A stretch of DNA of 64,000 nucleotides. It comes from Thunnus maccoyii (taxonomy: Eukaryota; Chordata; Actinopteri; Scombriformes; Scombridae). The notes under the pieces are model-generated. The model saw only the letters and a program-made list of their open reading frames with translations. It did no database searches and was not told the origin of the DNA. This document shows, in pieces, positions 24,901 to 33,909 of this stretch. The position numbers were made by a program, and so were the translations under genes. Each line of letters opens with the position of its first letter. The first letter of the stretch is position 1. The DNA lies in the NCBI RefSeq assembly GCF_910596095.1, contig NC_056540.1, positions 19,740,501-19,804,500 on the forward strand. Reading direction: 5' to 3'.

Positions 24901-27472
24901 AATAACCCTGATGACGTCATCACGGTTATCTTCTCTCTCTTTTTTCACAGGTTGAGTTACTTGTGAGCTGATTTTAATGTGTAAAATTGCCTCTTTAATT
25001 TGTCCCAAAATTAAACAAAAAACCTGTTTTGGATAGCAACGAAAGATATGATGCAAATCACAGGAGCATAAAGTTATACAAAACTTTTATACTGTAATTA
25101 ATGTGTCCGTGTTGTCTTTGTTTAAATGACATTTATGTGTTGAATGTAAAGTTTAGCTTTTGAAACAGTCACTAAATCAGACACAATCACAAACTAACGG
25201 TGAAAATAAGTTATTTTTATCTGCAGATTTTAACCAATATGATTCAACTTAATCATTTTGCTCATCGTGCTCGATTATTTGAAAACATAAATGTAGGAGA
25301 AAGATGAACTAGTGTCATGTTATAGTTTTTTGTTCTTCCTTGTAGAGCTGAAACATTACATCGATTAATCATAAAAATAATAGATTGATCGATAATGAAA
25401 ATAAGTTGTTTTATTGATCATTTGCTCTCTTCATACACATGCCTCGTCCATCCGAATACAATTATCAGATACTCCGGTCTGATCAGATTGTATGACTGTG
25501 TATTGCCTTGTTTGGTTAACTACCATGTGTTGGTGAACGATGCATTTCCTTTTATTTATTTTCTAACTGGTTTGGCTGATTAAATATGTATTTTTCTTTA
25601 TCTCTTATTTCATTTGCATGTGTCTCGGTACTTGTTCAAATTCATCCTGGCAATATCACTTGACCTGTGCCATGACTTTTGAACCTACACATTTTGCCAT
25701 GGTAACCATATCATTCCTGTTCCCCCCCTCCTCCTCCTCCCCGCCCACATCCTCGTCCTCTGTCTTTCGTCTGACTCGCCTGAATAAAAGTTCCCATGAT
25801 GCACGGTGCCACCACCTCCACTGTTTCGTCGGCCTCGACCCCAGTCACCAATGTTCCTTTCGCTGAATCCGCCGCCTCGAATCAGGTTTGCTCTTTCATT
25901 TCAGTTCTCTTTTATTTTAGCTCTGTAGGCTCCGAGTCTTGTCCTTAGTCGTCTCTTATGAGTTTAAAGAAACGCCTGCCTGTGGTGTCTCACGTGTGTT
26001 ATGTTCACCTTTCATCTGTCTTCACTTTTCAGGCTGTTGTGACGTGAGCAAATGAAAACAGGATTTACCCTGAAATAGGAAACTGTTTTCATCTAAAATG
26101 TCAGTTTGAACCATATCTTGCCACACTTTCTGTCTCAGTCTCATTGTTGCTCTTTGTAATGTGAGTGTGTGACACTTCAACGCTGACATAAATGAAGCGC
26201 CTTAACTCTCGTCTTTGTTATAATAAAATTTTCCTCAACATACAGTGGGTCTGTCACGCAGATTAGGACATATTTCATGGCAAAATGTTCCCCGACAGTT
26301 TAGCAGCAGACAACGGCTGAACAATACTGATAAAAGTAATGGTGACACTTTAAGTCTGTTTAAAATGAAGTAATAAACTTTTGTAACGAAACTTGGCACA
26401 GACGAGTATGACGCATCACTAAACTGACCAGCTGAAGAGGTAGTTTCTTTTAAAATACTCATAGAAATGAGCCATATTATTAATGGCACCTATTACAAGG
26501 GATTATCGCCAACAGATCACAAACATAATAAAATAATAATAATAAATAATATTACCATTGGTTTGTTTTTCTCTTTTCTTTGTTCCTGGTTTCTGCACAC
26601 AGTCAACATATAGTGTGAGTCAGTTTCTTCTACCAGGAGACATCTGCTGCTGTTCATTTTTGTACAAATAAAGGCTTAAATGTTGCATCTACTTTTGTTT
26701 GGCCGACATTTCTCTTATCACATTATTTCCCAACTCCCACTGCTCATAATACAGAACACTAGTTTACTGCAAAAACCACAGAAAACAACTAAAGTCTCCA
26801 TCGGAAAATAATCAGGAATGGTCACGTTCTTCTTCTTCTTCTTGTCTTTTTATAGACTAAATGATTAATAGTGAGCAACAGCTGTATGACACCATAACTT
26901 CTATTTACATGAAAGAGTTGATAACTACCAGTTCAGTTTAATTATAGCATAGCTTTTAATGGAGAGTTTTACTGTCACATGATGGTCTGAGTGTTTTCCA
27001 TCCGGCATAAAGAATGAAATTTAGGGGGAAAAATCTGAATATGAATATGAATTGGTGCAAAATAGCACAAAAAAATACTGGCTGCTTCAATCTAAAAATA
27101 GGAAATGTATATATTAGAAGCAGTTATTCAAACCCATATCAGTCAAAACTTTCTGATTGCACTTTCTACACTTGTTTTGGTTGTAATTTGGAAATCTGGC
27201 TTCACATTATAAATATTTTGCACACTAACTGAAGCTCACTGAATTTTCTCCTACTGAAGGTTTGAAAGCTCTTTGTGTCAGTAGAAAATCACAGCTCCTC
27301 CCTTCACTCCCTCCCTTTCTGTCTTCCAGTAGACCCCTCTGAGCTTCTGACTCCTGATCCGGTGGAGCTCCAGTGCGTTCCCATGGAAACCCATTTCTGT
27401 CCCGTCCCCAAACTGCTGATGGCGGCTCCAGTGGCCCTAAACTCAGTAAGCCTTTCCCGAAACGCCAGTTAA
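11377..27472 (+). CDS. mbnl3: muscleblind-like 3 RNA-binding splicing regulator (whole coding span, introns included)
   Basis: Encodes a nuclear and cytoplasmic RNA-binding protein that binds YGCY motifs and controls alternative splicing, polyadenylation and localisation of transcripts. Exons: 11377-11550, 17270-17434, 17762-17965, 18054-18293, 19314-19467, 21281-21316 (36 nt), 25791-25885 (95 nt) and 27333-27472. All junctions are GT-AG and in phase. Four CCCH zinc fingers are intact: C19/C27/C34/H38, C53/C61/C66/H70, C183/C191/C198/H202 and C219/C227/C232/H236. An LPKRPILEK basic motif follows near residue 273. With the 36- and 95-nt exons the protein would be 361 aa; without them it would be 358 aa with a different tail. 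Human MBNL3 is 354 aa. The N-terminus ([20 protein letters not shown]) is MBNL-like in general. The choice of MBNL3 over MBNL1/2 rests on the hs6st2 and rap2c neighbours and on the lack of the 54-nt NLS exon. Confidence 0.92.
12045..12614. mobile_element. hAT-like non-autonomous DNA transposon (MITE)
   Basis: 570 bp bounded by perfect terminal inverted repeats TAGGGCTGGGC and GCCCAGCCCTA. The 8-bp flanks ATTGCAAT (12037-12044) and ATTTCAAT (12615-12622) match at 7 of 8 positions, as expected of a hAT-type 8-bp target-site duplication. No transposase frame is present. A LINE-type tail lies inside at 12135-12208. Confidence 0.85.
12135..12208 (+). mobile_element. LINE/SINE-type 3' tail nested in the hAT-like element
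   Basis: Contains GTAAAGCG...GAAAAGCGCTTTATAAATAAA followed by a (TTATTA)n run. This is the tail shape shared by many teleost L2-type LINEs and the SINEs they mobilise. It lies wholly inside the 12045-12614 element and looks like a later insertion. Confidence 0.6.
12987..13012. repeat. (GT)n microsatellite
   Basis: Thirteen or so GT units, seen directly, within the mbnl3 intron. Confidence 0.93.
15864..16006. repeat. long (GT)n microsatellite
   Basis: About 140 bp of GT with a few GTAT and GTTT interruptions. It produces Cys-Val and Thr-His poly-dipeptide frames on either strand that are not genes. Long alternating purine-pyrimidine tracts of this type can adopt Z-DNA. Confidence 0.97.
17270..17434 (+). 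CDS. mbnl3: mbnl3 coding exon 2 (completes zinc finger 2)
   Basis: 55 codons between acceptor CTCTTCAG and donor ATA|GTGAGT. It begins [20 protein letters not shown], which supplies C61, C66 and H70 of finger 2, and continues with an Ala/Gln-rich linker ([17 protein letters not shown]). Both boundaries are phase 0. Confidence 0.95.
17762..17965 (+). CDS. mbnl3: mbnl3 coding exon 3 (inter-finger linker)
   Basis: 68 codons encoding the Pro/Ser/Met-rich linker between the two finger pairs ([20 protein letters not shown], then [20 protein letters not shown], ending VRTDKLE). It corresponds to the human MBNL3 linker. The following intron (17966-18053) is only 88 nt. Confidence 0.94.
18054..18293 (+). 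CDS. mbnl3: mbnl3 coding exon 4 (zinc fingers 3 and 4)
   Basis: 80 codons holding both C-terminal fingers: [20 protein letters not shown] (C183, C191, C198, then H202) and [18 protein letters not shown] (C219, C227, C232, H236). It ends [20 protein letters not shown]...AAL at donor CTG|GTGAGT. All metal ligands are intact. Confidence 0.96.
18294..19313 (+). other. mbnl3 intron between coding exons 4 and 5
   Basis: 1,020 nt, including a poly(T) run around 18631-18649. I searched it by eye for the 54-nt exon of MBNL1/2 (KRPLEATFDL) and did not find one, so that nuclear-localisation exon appears absent here. Confidence 0.8.
19314..19467 (+). CDS. mbnl3: mbnl3 coding exon 5 (basic motif, Gln-rich segment)
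   Basis: 154 nt starting phase 0 after acceptor CTGGCCAG and ending in phase 1 (ACT G|GTGAGT). It encodes the [12 protein letters not shown] basic motif and [20 protein letters not shown], matching the constitutive C-terminal exon of muscleblind proteins. The phase-1 end lets it splice to the 36-nt, 95-nt or terminal exon. Confidence 0.94.
19468..21280 (+). other. mbnl3 intron before the 36-nt exon
   Basis: 1.8 kb without a supported exon. A dispersed repeat lies at 20240-20604. The 3' end has an unusually long pyrimidine-rich stretch (about 21130-21270) with two TGCT motifs at 21227-21238, possible muscleblind-binding sites. Confidence 0.75.
20240..20604 (+). repeat. dispersed repeat, 'AGTGCTGaAGC...GCTGCAGCC' family
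   Basis: The ends AGTGCTGAAGCTAGTCATTAG and TGTTAGCTGCAGCCTTAG are inverted-repeat-like. The interior has GATTAGTTGACTGGCAACAA and CAGCCTCTCAAATGTGAGGA, shared with the copies at 7229 and 43018. Confidence 0.75.
21281..21316 (+). CDS. mbnl3: mbnl3 36-nt alternative exon
   Basis: 36 nt between acceptor ATGTAGCAG and donor TTTG|GTAGGT. Entered in phase 1 from exon 5 it reads [12 protein letters not shown], the same length and position as GSILCMTPATSV in MBNL1. It ends in phase 1 again. Its size equals the conserved 36-nt cassette of vertebrate MBNL1, which is alternatively spliced. Confidence 0.85.
22185..22385 (-). repeat. MITE copy, 'AGGCCTTTTTCACAGCAGAC' family (degenerate)
   Basis: CTTTTTCACAGCAGACATTT begins it, and CACTGAAACTGAAGCAGCTAA and CACCTGTGCTTTTC lie inside and near its end. 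The same blocks occur at 49178-49385 in this orientation and at 45414-45655 and 51970-52211 in the opposite one. Confidence 0.7.
23127..23237 (+). CDS. candidate 111-nt cassette exon of mbnl3 (unproven)
   Basis: A GC-rich block in an otherwise AT-rich intron has a pyrimidine-rich acceptor (CTCCTGTCTCTTGTAG) and a donor-like GTG|GTGAGG. Entered in phase 1 from exon 5 or the 36-nt exon it is open for 37 codons and leaves in phase 1, so frame is kept. The reading frame in fact stays open to TGA at 23330-23332. The encoded peptide is Arg/Ser/Pro-rich, beginning [21 protein letters not shown] recognise no homologue. It could equally be a regulatory GC-rich island. Confidence 0.25.
24572..24625. 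repeat. AT-rich tandem repeat
   Basis: Tandem units of ATTATTAATATTATTG with small variations, seen directly. Confidence 0.9.
25791..25885 (+). CDS. mbnl3: mbnl3 95-nt frame-shifting exon
   Basis: 95 nt between acceptor AATAAAAG and donor CAG|GTTTGC. Entered in phase 1 it reads [32 protein letters not shown], clearly the VPMMHGATP...NQ segment of muscleblind proteins. Its length is the conserved 95 nt, not a multiple of three, so inclusion changes the frame of the terminal exon. The upstream tract is C/T-rich and the donor is weak, both fitting alternative use. Confidence 0.92.
26033..26047 (+). CDS. possible alternative terminal exon of mbnl3
   Basis: A good acceptor (TCTTCACTTTTCAG) 147 nt after the 95-nt exon would add AVVT and a TGA stop in phase 0. 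A candidate poly(A) signal follows at 26667-26672. It is plausible as a short-tail isoform, but the exon at 27333 is the better match to the family. Confidence 0.3.
   Translation, partial: AVVT
26667..26672 (+). promoter_or_regulatory. candidate proximal poly(A) signal (AATAAA) of mbnl3
   Basis: AATAAA followed within 30 bases by a T/G-rich stretch (CTACTTTTGTTTGG). It would serve transcripts ending in the exon that starts at 26033. Confidence 0.35.
27333..27472 (+). CDS. mbnl3: mbnl3 terminal coding exon, readable in two frames
   Basis: From a phase-1 junction (exon 5 or 36-nt exon) it encodes a 46-residue tail beginning DPSELL and ending [10 protein letters not shown] with TAA at 27470-27472. 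This parallels the DNSEII... tail of MBNL2. After the 95-nt exon (phase 0) the same bases read TPLSF and stop, paralleling the IILK ending of MBNL2. The acceptor is a CAG-TAG tandem at 27327-27332. Confidence 0.8.
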
Positions 27473-27751
27473 AAGCCCCCTGAAACCTGTGCACTAAGAG
27501 GGCGGGTCATCTTTTCTGAATGCAGCGAACATGTGCCTCACCTACAGTGCACGCTGACCTGAGGGGCCGATGTGAACCTTCGCACGAGATATTATAACAG
27601 TTAGGAAAGCTGCGACGGTTCACGCAATACAAGCCTGGACGTATTACTGTTGCTTTAAAGCAGCCATCTTGATGCATACAGACTTGAAGATCAGGCTGAG
27701 CAATAGAGCTCCCTCTTTCTTACAGCCATACATACCAACACCTTAAAAGTG

Positions 27752-27802
27752 CACACACACACAACACACAACACACACACACATACACACACACACACAC
27801 AC
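27752..27802. repeat. (CA)n microsatellite
   Basis: About 50 bp of CA units with ACAACAC interruptions, seen directly. Confidence 0.95.
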
Positions 27803-27999
27803 TGAAGACTAAATGCCCTTTATGGGTTGGAGCCATCTCGTAAGGCGACCCAACACATTTGACTGTTTCCAAAGTCAGAAACTCTGAAAAAGCTCATCGA
27901 ACGGCAAACAGACCTGCCGCTCTTCAACCCGTCAACGTGTTGTCAAGTCGAAAGAGTGTTTCATATCATGTCATGTTTACGTTTCAAGATGGCTACAAA

Positions 28000-28002
<3 letters not shown>

Positions 28003-28031
<29 letters not shown>
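28003..28031. repeat. poly(A) run
   Basis: 29 consecutive A residues; length may be unreliable in assembly. Confidence 0.95.
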
Positions 28032-28036
<5 letters not shown>

Positions 28037-29072
28037 GTTGTACCATGTTCAGTTTGTTCTCATGGTCTCTCTACTCTCATCTCGCCTGATGAAACGTCAG
28101 TGAGTCGTCGTTTATTTGTTTGTGCCTTTGATTTATCTGCTCAGCTGCAGAGGAGATTTAAAAAAAAAAACAGTGAAGAAAGACTTAATAGATGACGGCA
28201 TACAGTGAGAGATGACGTCATGTGCAATTTAAGGCAATATCTGTCGTTTAAAAATAACTGTATATTAGCCTCTAGCTCCTGTTGTAAGAAAATCTAATTA
28301 TTACAGTGACCCTCTTTAAATTTACACTGTTCGTTCTCAACTAAGATTTTAATCCCCATTTTCTCGTCCTTCAATTTCATGATCAATATCTGGTTCTACT
28401 GGATATAAAAGCAAATGAGATATTAACTTTTATGTAATGTGACAACCTTTAAAAAAGACAAATTGGCATAAATTAAGGATATAATCACTATTGAAGAGGC
28501 TGAGTTGAGAGATTTTTAAGAATGTGGTTGTTTATTATTTGATTTAAGTGACAAGCTGCCTTAAGCAGGAGCGGTCATGTTCTCTATGTGAAGGTCTGTT
28601 TATGTTGAACTCTTTTATCAGTAACGAACCAGACAGGTCAAATCATTAAAACTGTTGAATTTGAGCGATGAAGTTTCGTGAGTCGTGATGTCTGATCGGT
28701 GATTGTTGCTTTGGTCGTGCCAGGAAATAGTCTGTTTGTCCTGTTTTCTCCATGGTTTGAAATCCAAACATGGTGTTGGCTTCACATACCGTGTAAAACA
28801 ATGACAATCTACAGGCGATAACTTCTTACTGCAACAAAATTATCAAATTTGTGAGGGTGGAAATCTAAGATTACCGGCTTTTTTTTTTGAAATCTTAAGC
28901 TTTACACCTGAAATCTGAATTAAGACAGAAGCTGGATTTGTTTCCTGCTGTTGTGCCCAAAGACTGTTCAGTGAGTGCCAAGCGAAGCGGCGGTATATGC
29001 AAGGAGCTCCCCCGTTTAATGCAATACCCGAATAATTCCTCCTAATAAATGTTTCCTTCTCAAATGCTTAGA

Positions 29073-29097
<25 letters not shown>
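29073..29097. repeat. poly(T) run
   Basis: 25 consecutive T residues, seen directly. Confidence 0.95.
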
Positions 29098-29104
<7 letters not shown>

Positions 29105-30572
29105 GGCAGTTTGTTTGTGTAATTCCCTCCTTTTGTGAGGCGTTTGGATTGAATAAGTGGCACAAGATTTTTATGTTTTATGGCTCTTCAGGGAGAAAGC
29201 TTAGAACTTGAAAATGTCCTGTCTGACTTTAAAAATGTGTCGTCGTCTTTTTTACTGATGTGTCCTTTATGTCAAAAGTCGTCAGACTCTAAATACAGAA
29301 GCCACAGTTGTTATGAGTGGAGCTGAGTTGTGGTTAACTCGTGAGATGGAGGAATAAATCACCCGTTTGATGTCTGGTGGTTAAAAAAGAAAAAAAAAAA
29401 AAGAAATTACATACCAGCTGGATTTTTTGGTTTTCAAATGTCCAGGCAGAAACTGCTCTGCAGGCGTATAAAATTGAACTTAACAGCTTTGGAAACTGGG
29501 CTGAAATCACTTTTATCCAAATTCAAATGTGCCTCTTTCAAGTCTCCTCAAACCACCACTGTCGATACACTGTAAGAACAGACCAGTGCTCACAGATAAA
29601 TGTGTTATTTGGTACATTATTATAGTAGTAAATTACATCTCTGTATTAGTTTCTTCTCTGAGACAGCTGTGCTGTCTTATTGTTAGTGTAAAAAAATAAA
29701 ACAGTGAGTTGTGTGCATACGTACGTGTGTTGAAAGAGACAATGAATCACATATTTGGTTAGTTGTAAATGCTGCAGATATTACGGCATTTCACACAGAA
29801 CATTATTCATTCTAGATAATGTTATCGTGTCGTGAATGTATCTAATGCAAAAACTCTAAACATGCCCTTCTAAAAGGTCGGCATGTTGAAATGTAATGAT
29901 TCGCTATATATAGACTCTTTCTGAGGTCACATAGGTACCATGCTGATACTGTGTTAAGACATATAAAAGTATGTGTATTGTTATATAGATTTATATTTAA
30001 TGTCAGTGGGTGGTGTGACTACTTTTAGAAATATCTTTCACTCTCAGAAAAGGTAGAGCAGAATTGTACTTTTTGAAGTACAAATGTACACCATACAGGT
30101 ACATTACAGTACCCTTTACTGCAAGTCAGTTTTTGTACCCCTACTGTACCTTCAAAAGTACTATTATGTACCCAAAGTGCCCAAAATGCACCTATAAACA
30201 GCGGTATAATCATTGGGCAGAAAATTGAGAAAATCTGTGTGACCCTTTTTGTTTTTAGTTTTTTTTTTTTTTTTTTCTTTTTCAAATGATGTCGACAGGC
30301 CAGTTCACGCTGTGCTGCAGTGCGCTCTTCGTCTGCGGTGGAGGGCATATACAGAAGTAGACGGTATAGACAGATCGTTCAGTCGGAGTCACCAGTGACA
30401 TGATCCCTCACTGGCTTCCCACCCCCTTAACTGTTGGATAGGGCCAAGCTGGAAGCGCCGCTGTCTAGGTTCGACCCTGAGTCTCGTTGGATGAGGGCGG
30501 TCGCCACCTGGACGTCTGATTCAGTGTGTCGCCTGTAGGAACTGAATTAGTACAAATGTGTCCCTTTAAAGG

Positions 30573-31698
30573 AACGGTACGCTTATTCGCTTTTTTACTG
30601 AGTTAGATTAGAAGATAAATACTTAATATCAACAGTTCACTATGGAGGGCTGCAACTAACATTTACTTTCATTATTGATTAATCTGTTGATTATTTTCTC
30701 ATTTGACTGATTAATTGTTTTGTCAAGAAAATGTCGATCCGTGTTTCCCAAAGCCCGAGAACACGTCCTCAGATTTCTAGTTTTGTCTCGACCAACAGTC
30801 CACAACACAAAGATATTTAGTTTACTATCACAGAATTTGAATTTGCTTTTCTTAAAAAATGACTCAAAACCATTAATTGATTATCAAAATAGTGAGCGAT
30901 TAATTTGATATTTGGCAACTAATAGATTAATCAGCTAATCGTTACAGCTCTAGCACTACGTTTACTGTCTGACATTTTATTTGTGTGGGTGTGGAAATTT
31001 ATCCACCACTTAATACCATAAAAATGGAGCAAAAAAAGTCGTGTCAGTAGCACTTTCTGATAACAATCCCACAATGCAATGCATCACAATTTATAGATAC
31101 GAAAACTTCTGTTGTACGTCTCCACATCTGTCCCACATCTGTTAGATAAGAAGCAAGAGTCCAGCATGCGATTAGCTTAGCATAAAGACTGGAAGCACTG
31201 GGAAACAGCTGGAAATGTCCAAAGGTTAAAATATCCAACAACCAGCAACTTGAATATTTACTAATTATGTTGAATCTAATCTGTTTAATTAGCACATAAA
31301 GACCAATGTAAAAACAACAATATTTTGTAGTGGGAATTACGTGACGTCACTGTTTCTTGACAAACAACAGTCAGACACAGTTACTATCTGGAATCTCGTT
31401 GTCACTGTGAGGTTGCCAGGCAACCAGAGATATTTTTTTTACATTTGAGCTTTTGTGTGGATTAATCAAATGAGATATAACTTGTTCATTAGTGAGTTTT
31501 AGAGGTGTTGGAAGTCAGATTATTTTTAACCTCTGGACATAGCCAGGCTAGCTGTTTCCAACCTGTTTCCAGTCTTTATGCTAAGCTATGCTAAGCTAAC
31601 CATCTCCAGGCTCAAGCCTCGTATTTCGTGTACAGACATGAGAGCAGTATCAATCCTCCCATCTAACTCTTGGAAAGGAAGCGAATAAGCGTATTTCC
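30573..31698. mobile_element. non-autonomous DNA element interrupted by a second element
   Basis: Inverted ends: ACGCTTATTCGCTTTTTTAC at the left and GAAGCGAATAAGCGTATTTC at the right, each backed by a matching AGTTAGAT...AGA block. An inner inverted pair surrounds AGCTTAGCATAAAGACTGGA (31173 region) and CCAGTCTTTATGCTAAGCTA (31575 region). This is a teleost palindromic MITE. The unit at 30645-30952 is inserted in it. A degenerate partial copy of its right end lies around 47740-47905. Confidence 0.75.
30645..30952 (-). mobile_element. hAT-like MITE nested in the 30573-31698 element
   Basis: 308 bp with ends AGGGCTGCAACTAAC and GTTACAGCTCTA in inverted orientation and internal GATTAATCTGTTGATTATTT. 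The 8-bp flanks TCACTATG and GCACTACG agree at 6 positions. Same family as the copies at 7229, 20240, 25344 and 43018, here reversed. Confidence 0.75.
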
Positions 31699-33019
31699 TA
31701 AAAATGTATTTGTTCTTCTTTAAACTATCATTTACTTTTTACATTTTCTTTATTTTATCTCAAACAGTATGTGATTATCTCTAAAGAAATGTACTTTTCA
31801 GTACAAGACTGTACATCTCCTTTACCTCCGTGTTTGAGTGTGTTGAGCGGTGGCCGTGACGACAGTTTTTCAAATCTTTGAAGGATTTAAGCAGAAATGT
31901 TCCTCTCTTAGTCAATGAAATTGATAATTCGAATGTCTGGGCAAATTGAGTTTGTCTAAATCTTACAGCTTTGAAAGACTACTTTTGTCCAGCCAAGAAA
32001 ACCCGTCCCTCTAGTCTTAGCCTTTGTCTCCTCCTCTTCTCCTTCACATCATTATGCCTTCACTTACTGCTGTCAGCTGGAAATAACAGAATACTTGATT
32101 AATAAATTGTGCCTCTTGAGGGCATTTGAATTCTAAGTACATTTAGATGTATGTATCGATGCACAAGAGCGTGTTAGTGAGGGGAGTTACGGTGTGGCAC
32201 GAGAAAATTTCAAATTTGTTTTTACCTCTTTCCCTTTCTCATCCTCCTTTAGGGCCAACTGTACTTCTACATACATTCATGAATCATAACTCCTGGAATA
32301 TGCAAAACGCTCTGCTCATTGTCTCTGAGCAGATCCTTTAGCATGTGGACAGTTAGCATACTTCTGGTTCCCGGGGTGCAAACAAAGGGCCTTATTTCTC
32401 GTTCACTGTATAAAGATGTGATAGCTGTGTATAAAAATGACATGTATTAATGGTAAGTTTAGCTTTTTTTTATTTGACATTAAAAAAAAACACAGCATGG
32501 AAACAAAAAAAAAATCATTTATACATAGTTAATAGTTTGTGTAGACCAACAAGAAAAAAGGTATAATATGAGAATCTACATTTGTATACAATGATGGAGT
32601 CATTGTTAATGGTAATAGTTGCTGTTGCTATGGCAACAAAATGACAACATGGCTACCTTTCTATTATCCTAATTGTGAATTTTTTCACATGAATTGAAAT
32701 AACATACATCACTAACTTATTCAAAAAGGGAATGTCTAATTAGTTTGTCTTGTAATTGCGACATGATTAAATATTTTGTATGGAAAACTTAAATTCCTTG
32801 TAATATCCAAAGGTCCTTAGGGGAGATCAGGTGTTTATTTTGTTTTGTTTATTTGACCTTAATTGTTATTTTTGTTGTTGTACATGGTGTTTTTGAAAAA
32901 AAATACGAATGGATTTTGGCTTTTAAAGCAAACACCTATCTGTCAGGGAGGTAAAGAGGCTTTTGGACTGAATGCAAGATTTGAATTCATCTATTTTCTG
33001 TAAAATTCTCCTCCTGCAG

Positions 33020-33060
33020 ACCAGACGGGCGTCGCTCAGATGTCTGTTTTTGGAGGTGTG
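33020..33060 (+). CDS. possible distal alternative terminal exon of mbnl3
   Basis: Acceptor CTCCTCCTGCAG followed by an open stretch: in phase 0 after the 95-nt exon it reads TRRASLRCLFLEV and stops near 33060. In phase 1 it reads DQTGVAQMSVFGGVSFH and stops. An AATAAA lies 170 bases on at 33229-33234. No protein homology supports it, so this may be chance. Confidence 0.15.
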
Positions 33061-33332
33061 AGCTTTCATTAGTGTTTCAGTTTTGGCTGAGAAGGTGGTC
33101 CAGAAGTCTCTTCCTGCCCAGCTGTGCTGGGTGATGTCGATCCTTGCCGTGGTGTATACGAATGTGTGATGTTCACCTTGTTTGCACTTATGTACATAAC
33201 TATGTCAAAATACTCAAAATTTATTTTGAATAAATATAGATAAAAGAGTTGATTAAAAAATCAAATCAATGTAGCGTTAATGATGAGTATGTCTATCATT
33301 TTATTATAGTATAAAAAGATTGCTTCATGTCT

Positions 33333-33361
33333 TTTTGTTTGTTTGTTTGTTTGTTTGTTTG
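33333..33361. repeat. (TTTG)n microsatellite
   Basis: Seven tandem TTTG units, seen directly. Confidence 0.95.
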
Positions 33362-33885
33362 CTAGAGCCCTGTTCTTTGCTAAGCGTGACATTGCCTAGC
33401 TCTAAACCACGAATGGTTTGCTTTAAAAAAAAAAAAAAGAAGCTTTTATCGGTTAATTTACAGAAGCAATTTTGGTCCAATAATGTCTGACCCTGACATC
33501 AAACAAGAGAGATGGATTAAAAGAAACAGTCAAGCTGGAATATATGTGATAAACCAGTGCTTAACTTGTCTATAGCTCATGAATACACAACAACATGCAG
33601 GTGCACACAGTAATGCATCAAAATGAAGCACAGAGTAGCTCCACCTGCAGGCTGCCTGTAGAAAAGCAGCCCGGAAAATAAGATCGGATATTAAGATCAG
33701 ATTATAGAAGGGCGTTGGTGTGAGATTTGTACACAGGGTTTAAGTTCACATTCATTTCTGTCATTTTGTGAAATTAGTTATTATTTGCTCCCTTGTTGTC
33801 ATTATCCAAAACAATAATAAATCTGAATTCTCCTCAGGATTATAGTCAAAATTGCAAACAACCTGGTTTTCCGATGTTATTCTCG

Positions 33886-33909
33886 CAGCAGCAGCAGCAG
33901 CAGCAACAA
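33886..33909. repeat. (CAG)6(CAA)2 trinucleotide repeat
   Basis: A short pure CAG run followed by CAA units. The open frame over it (polyglutamine) has no other protein character, so it is treated as non-coding. Confidence 0.9.

Larger units (their letters stand above)
21317..25790 (+). other. mbnl3 intron between the 36-nt and 95-nt exons
   Basis: 4.5 kb. It contains a MITE copy near 22185-22385, a GC-rich island with a candidate 111-nt cassette exon (23127-23237), (GT)n at 23720-23761, an AT-rich repeat at 24572-24625, and a fragment of a dispersed repeat at 25344-25415. Confidence 0.75.

Noticed and set aside
30455..30490. tRNA-like B-box (GGTTCGACCC) in a GC-rich stretch
   Set aside because: The T-arm pairing is imperfect and no A-box, anticodon arm or acceptor stem can be built; at most a remnant of a tRNA-derived SINE.
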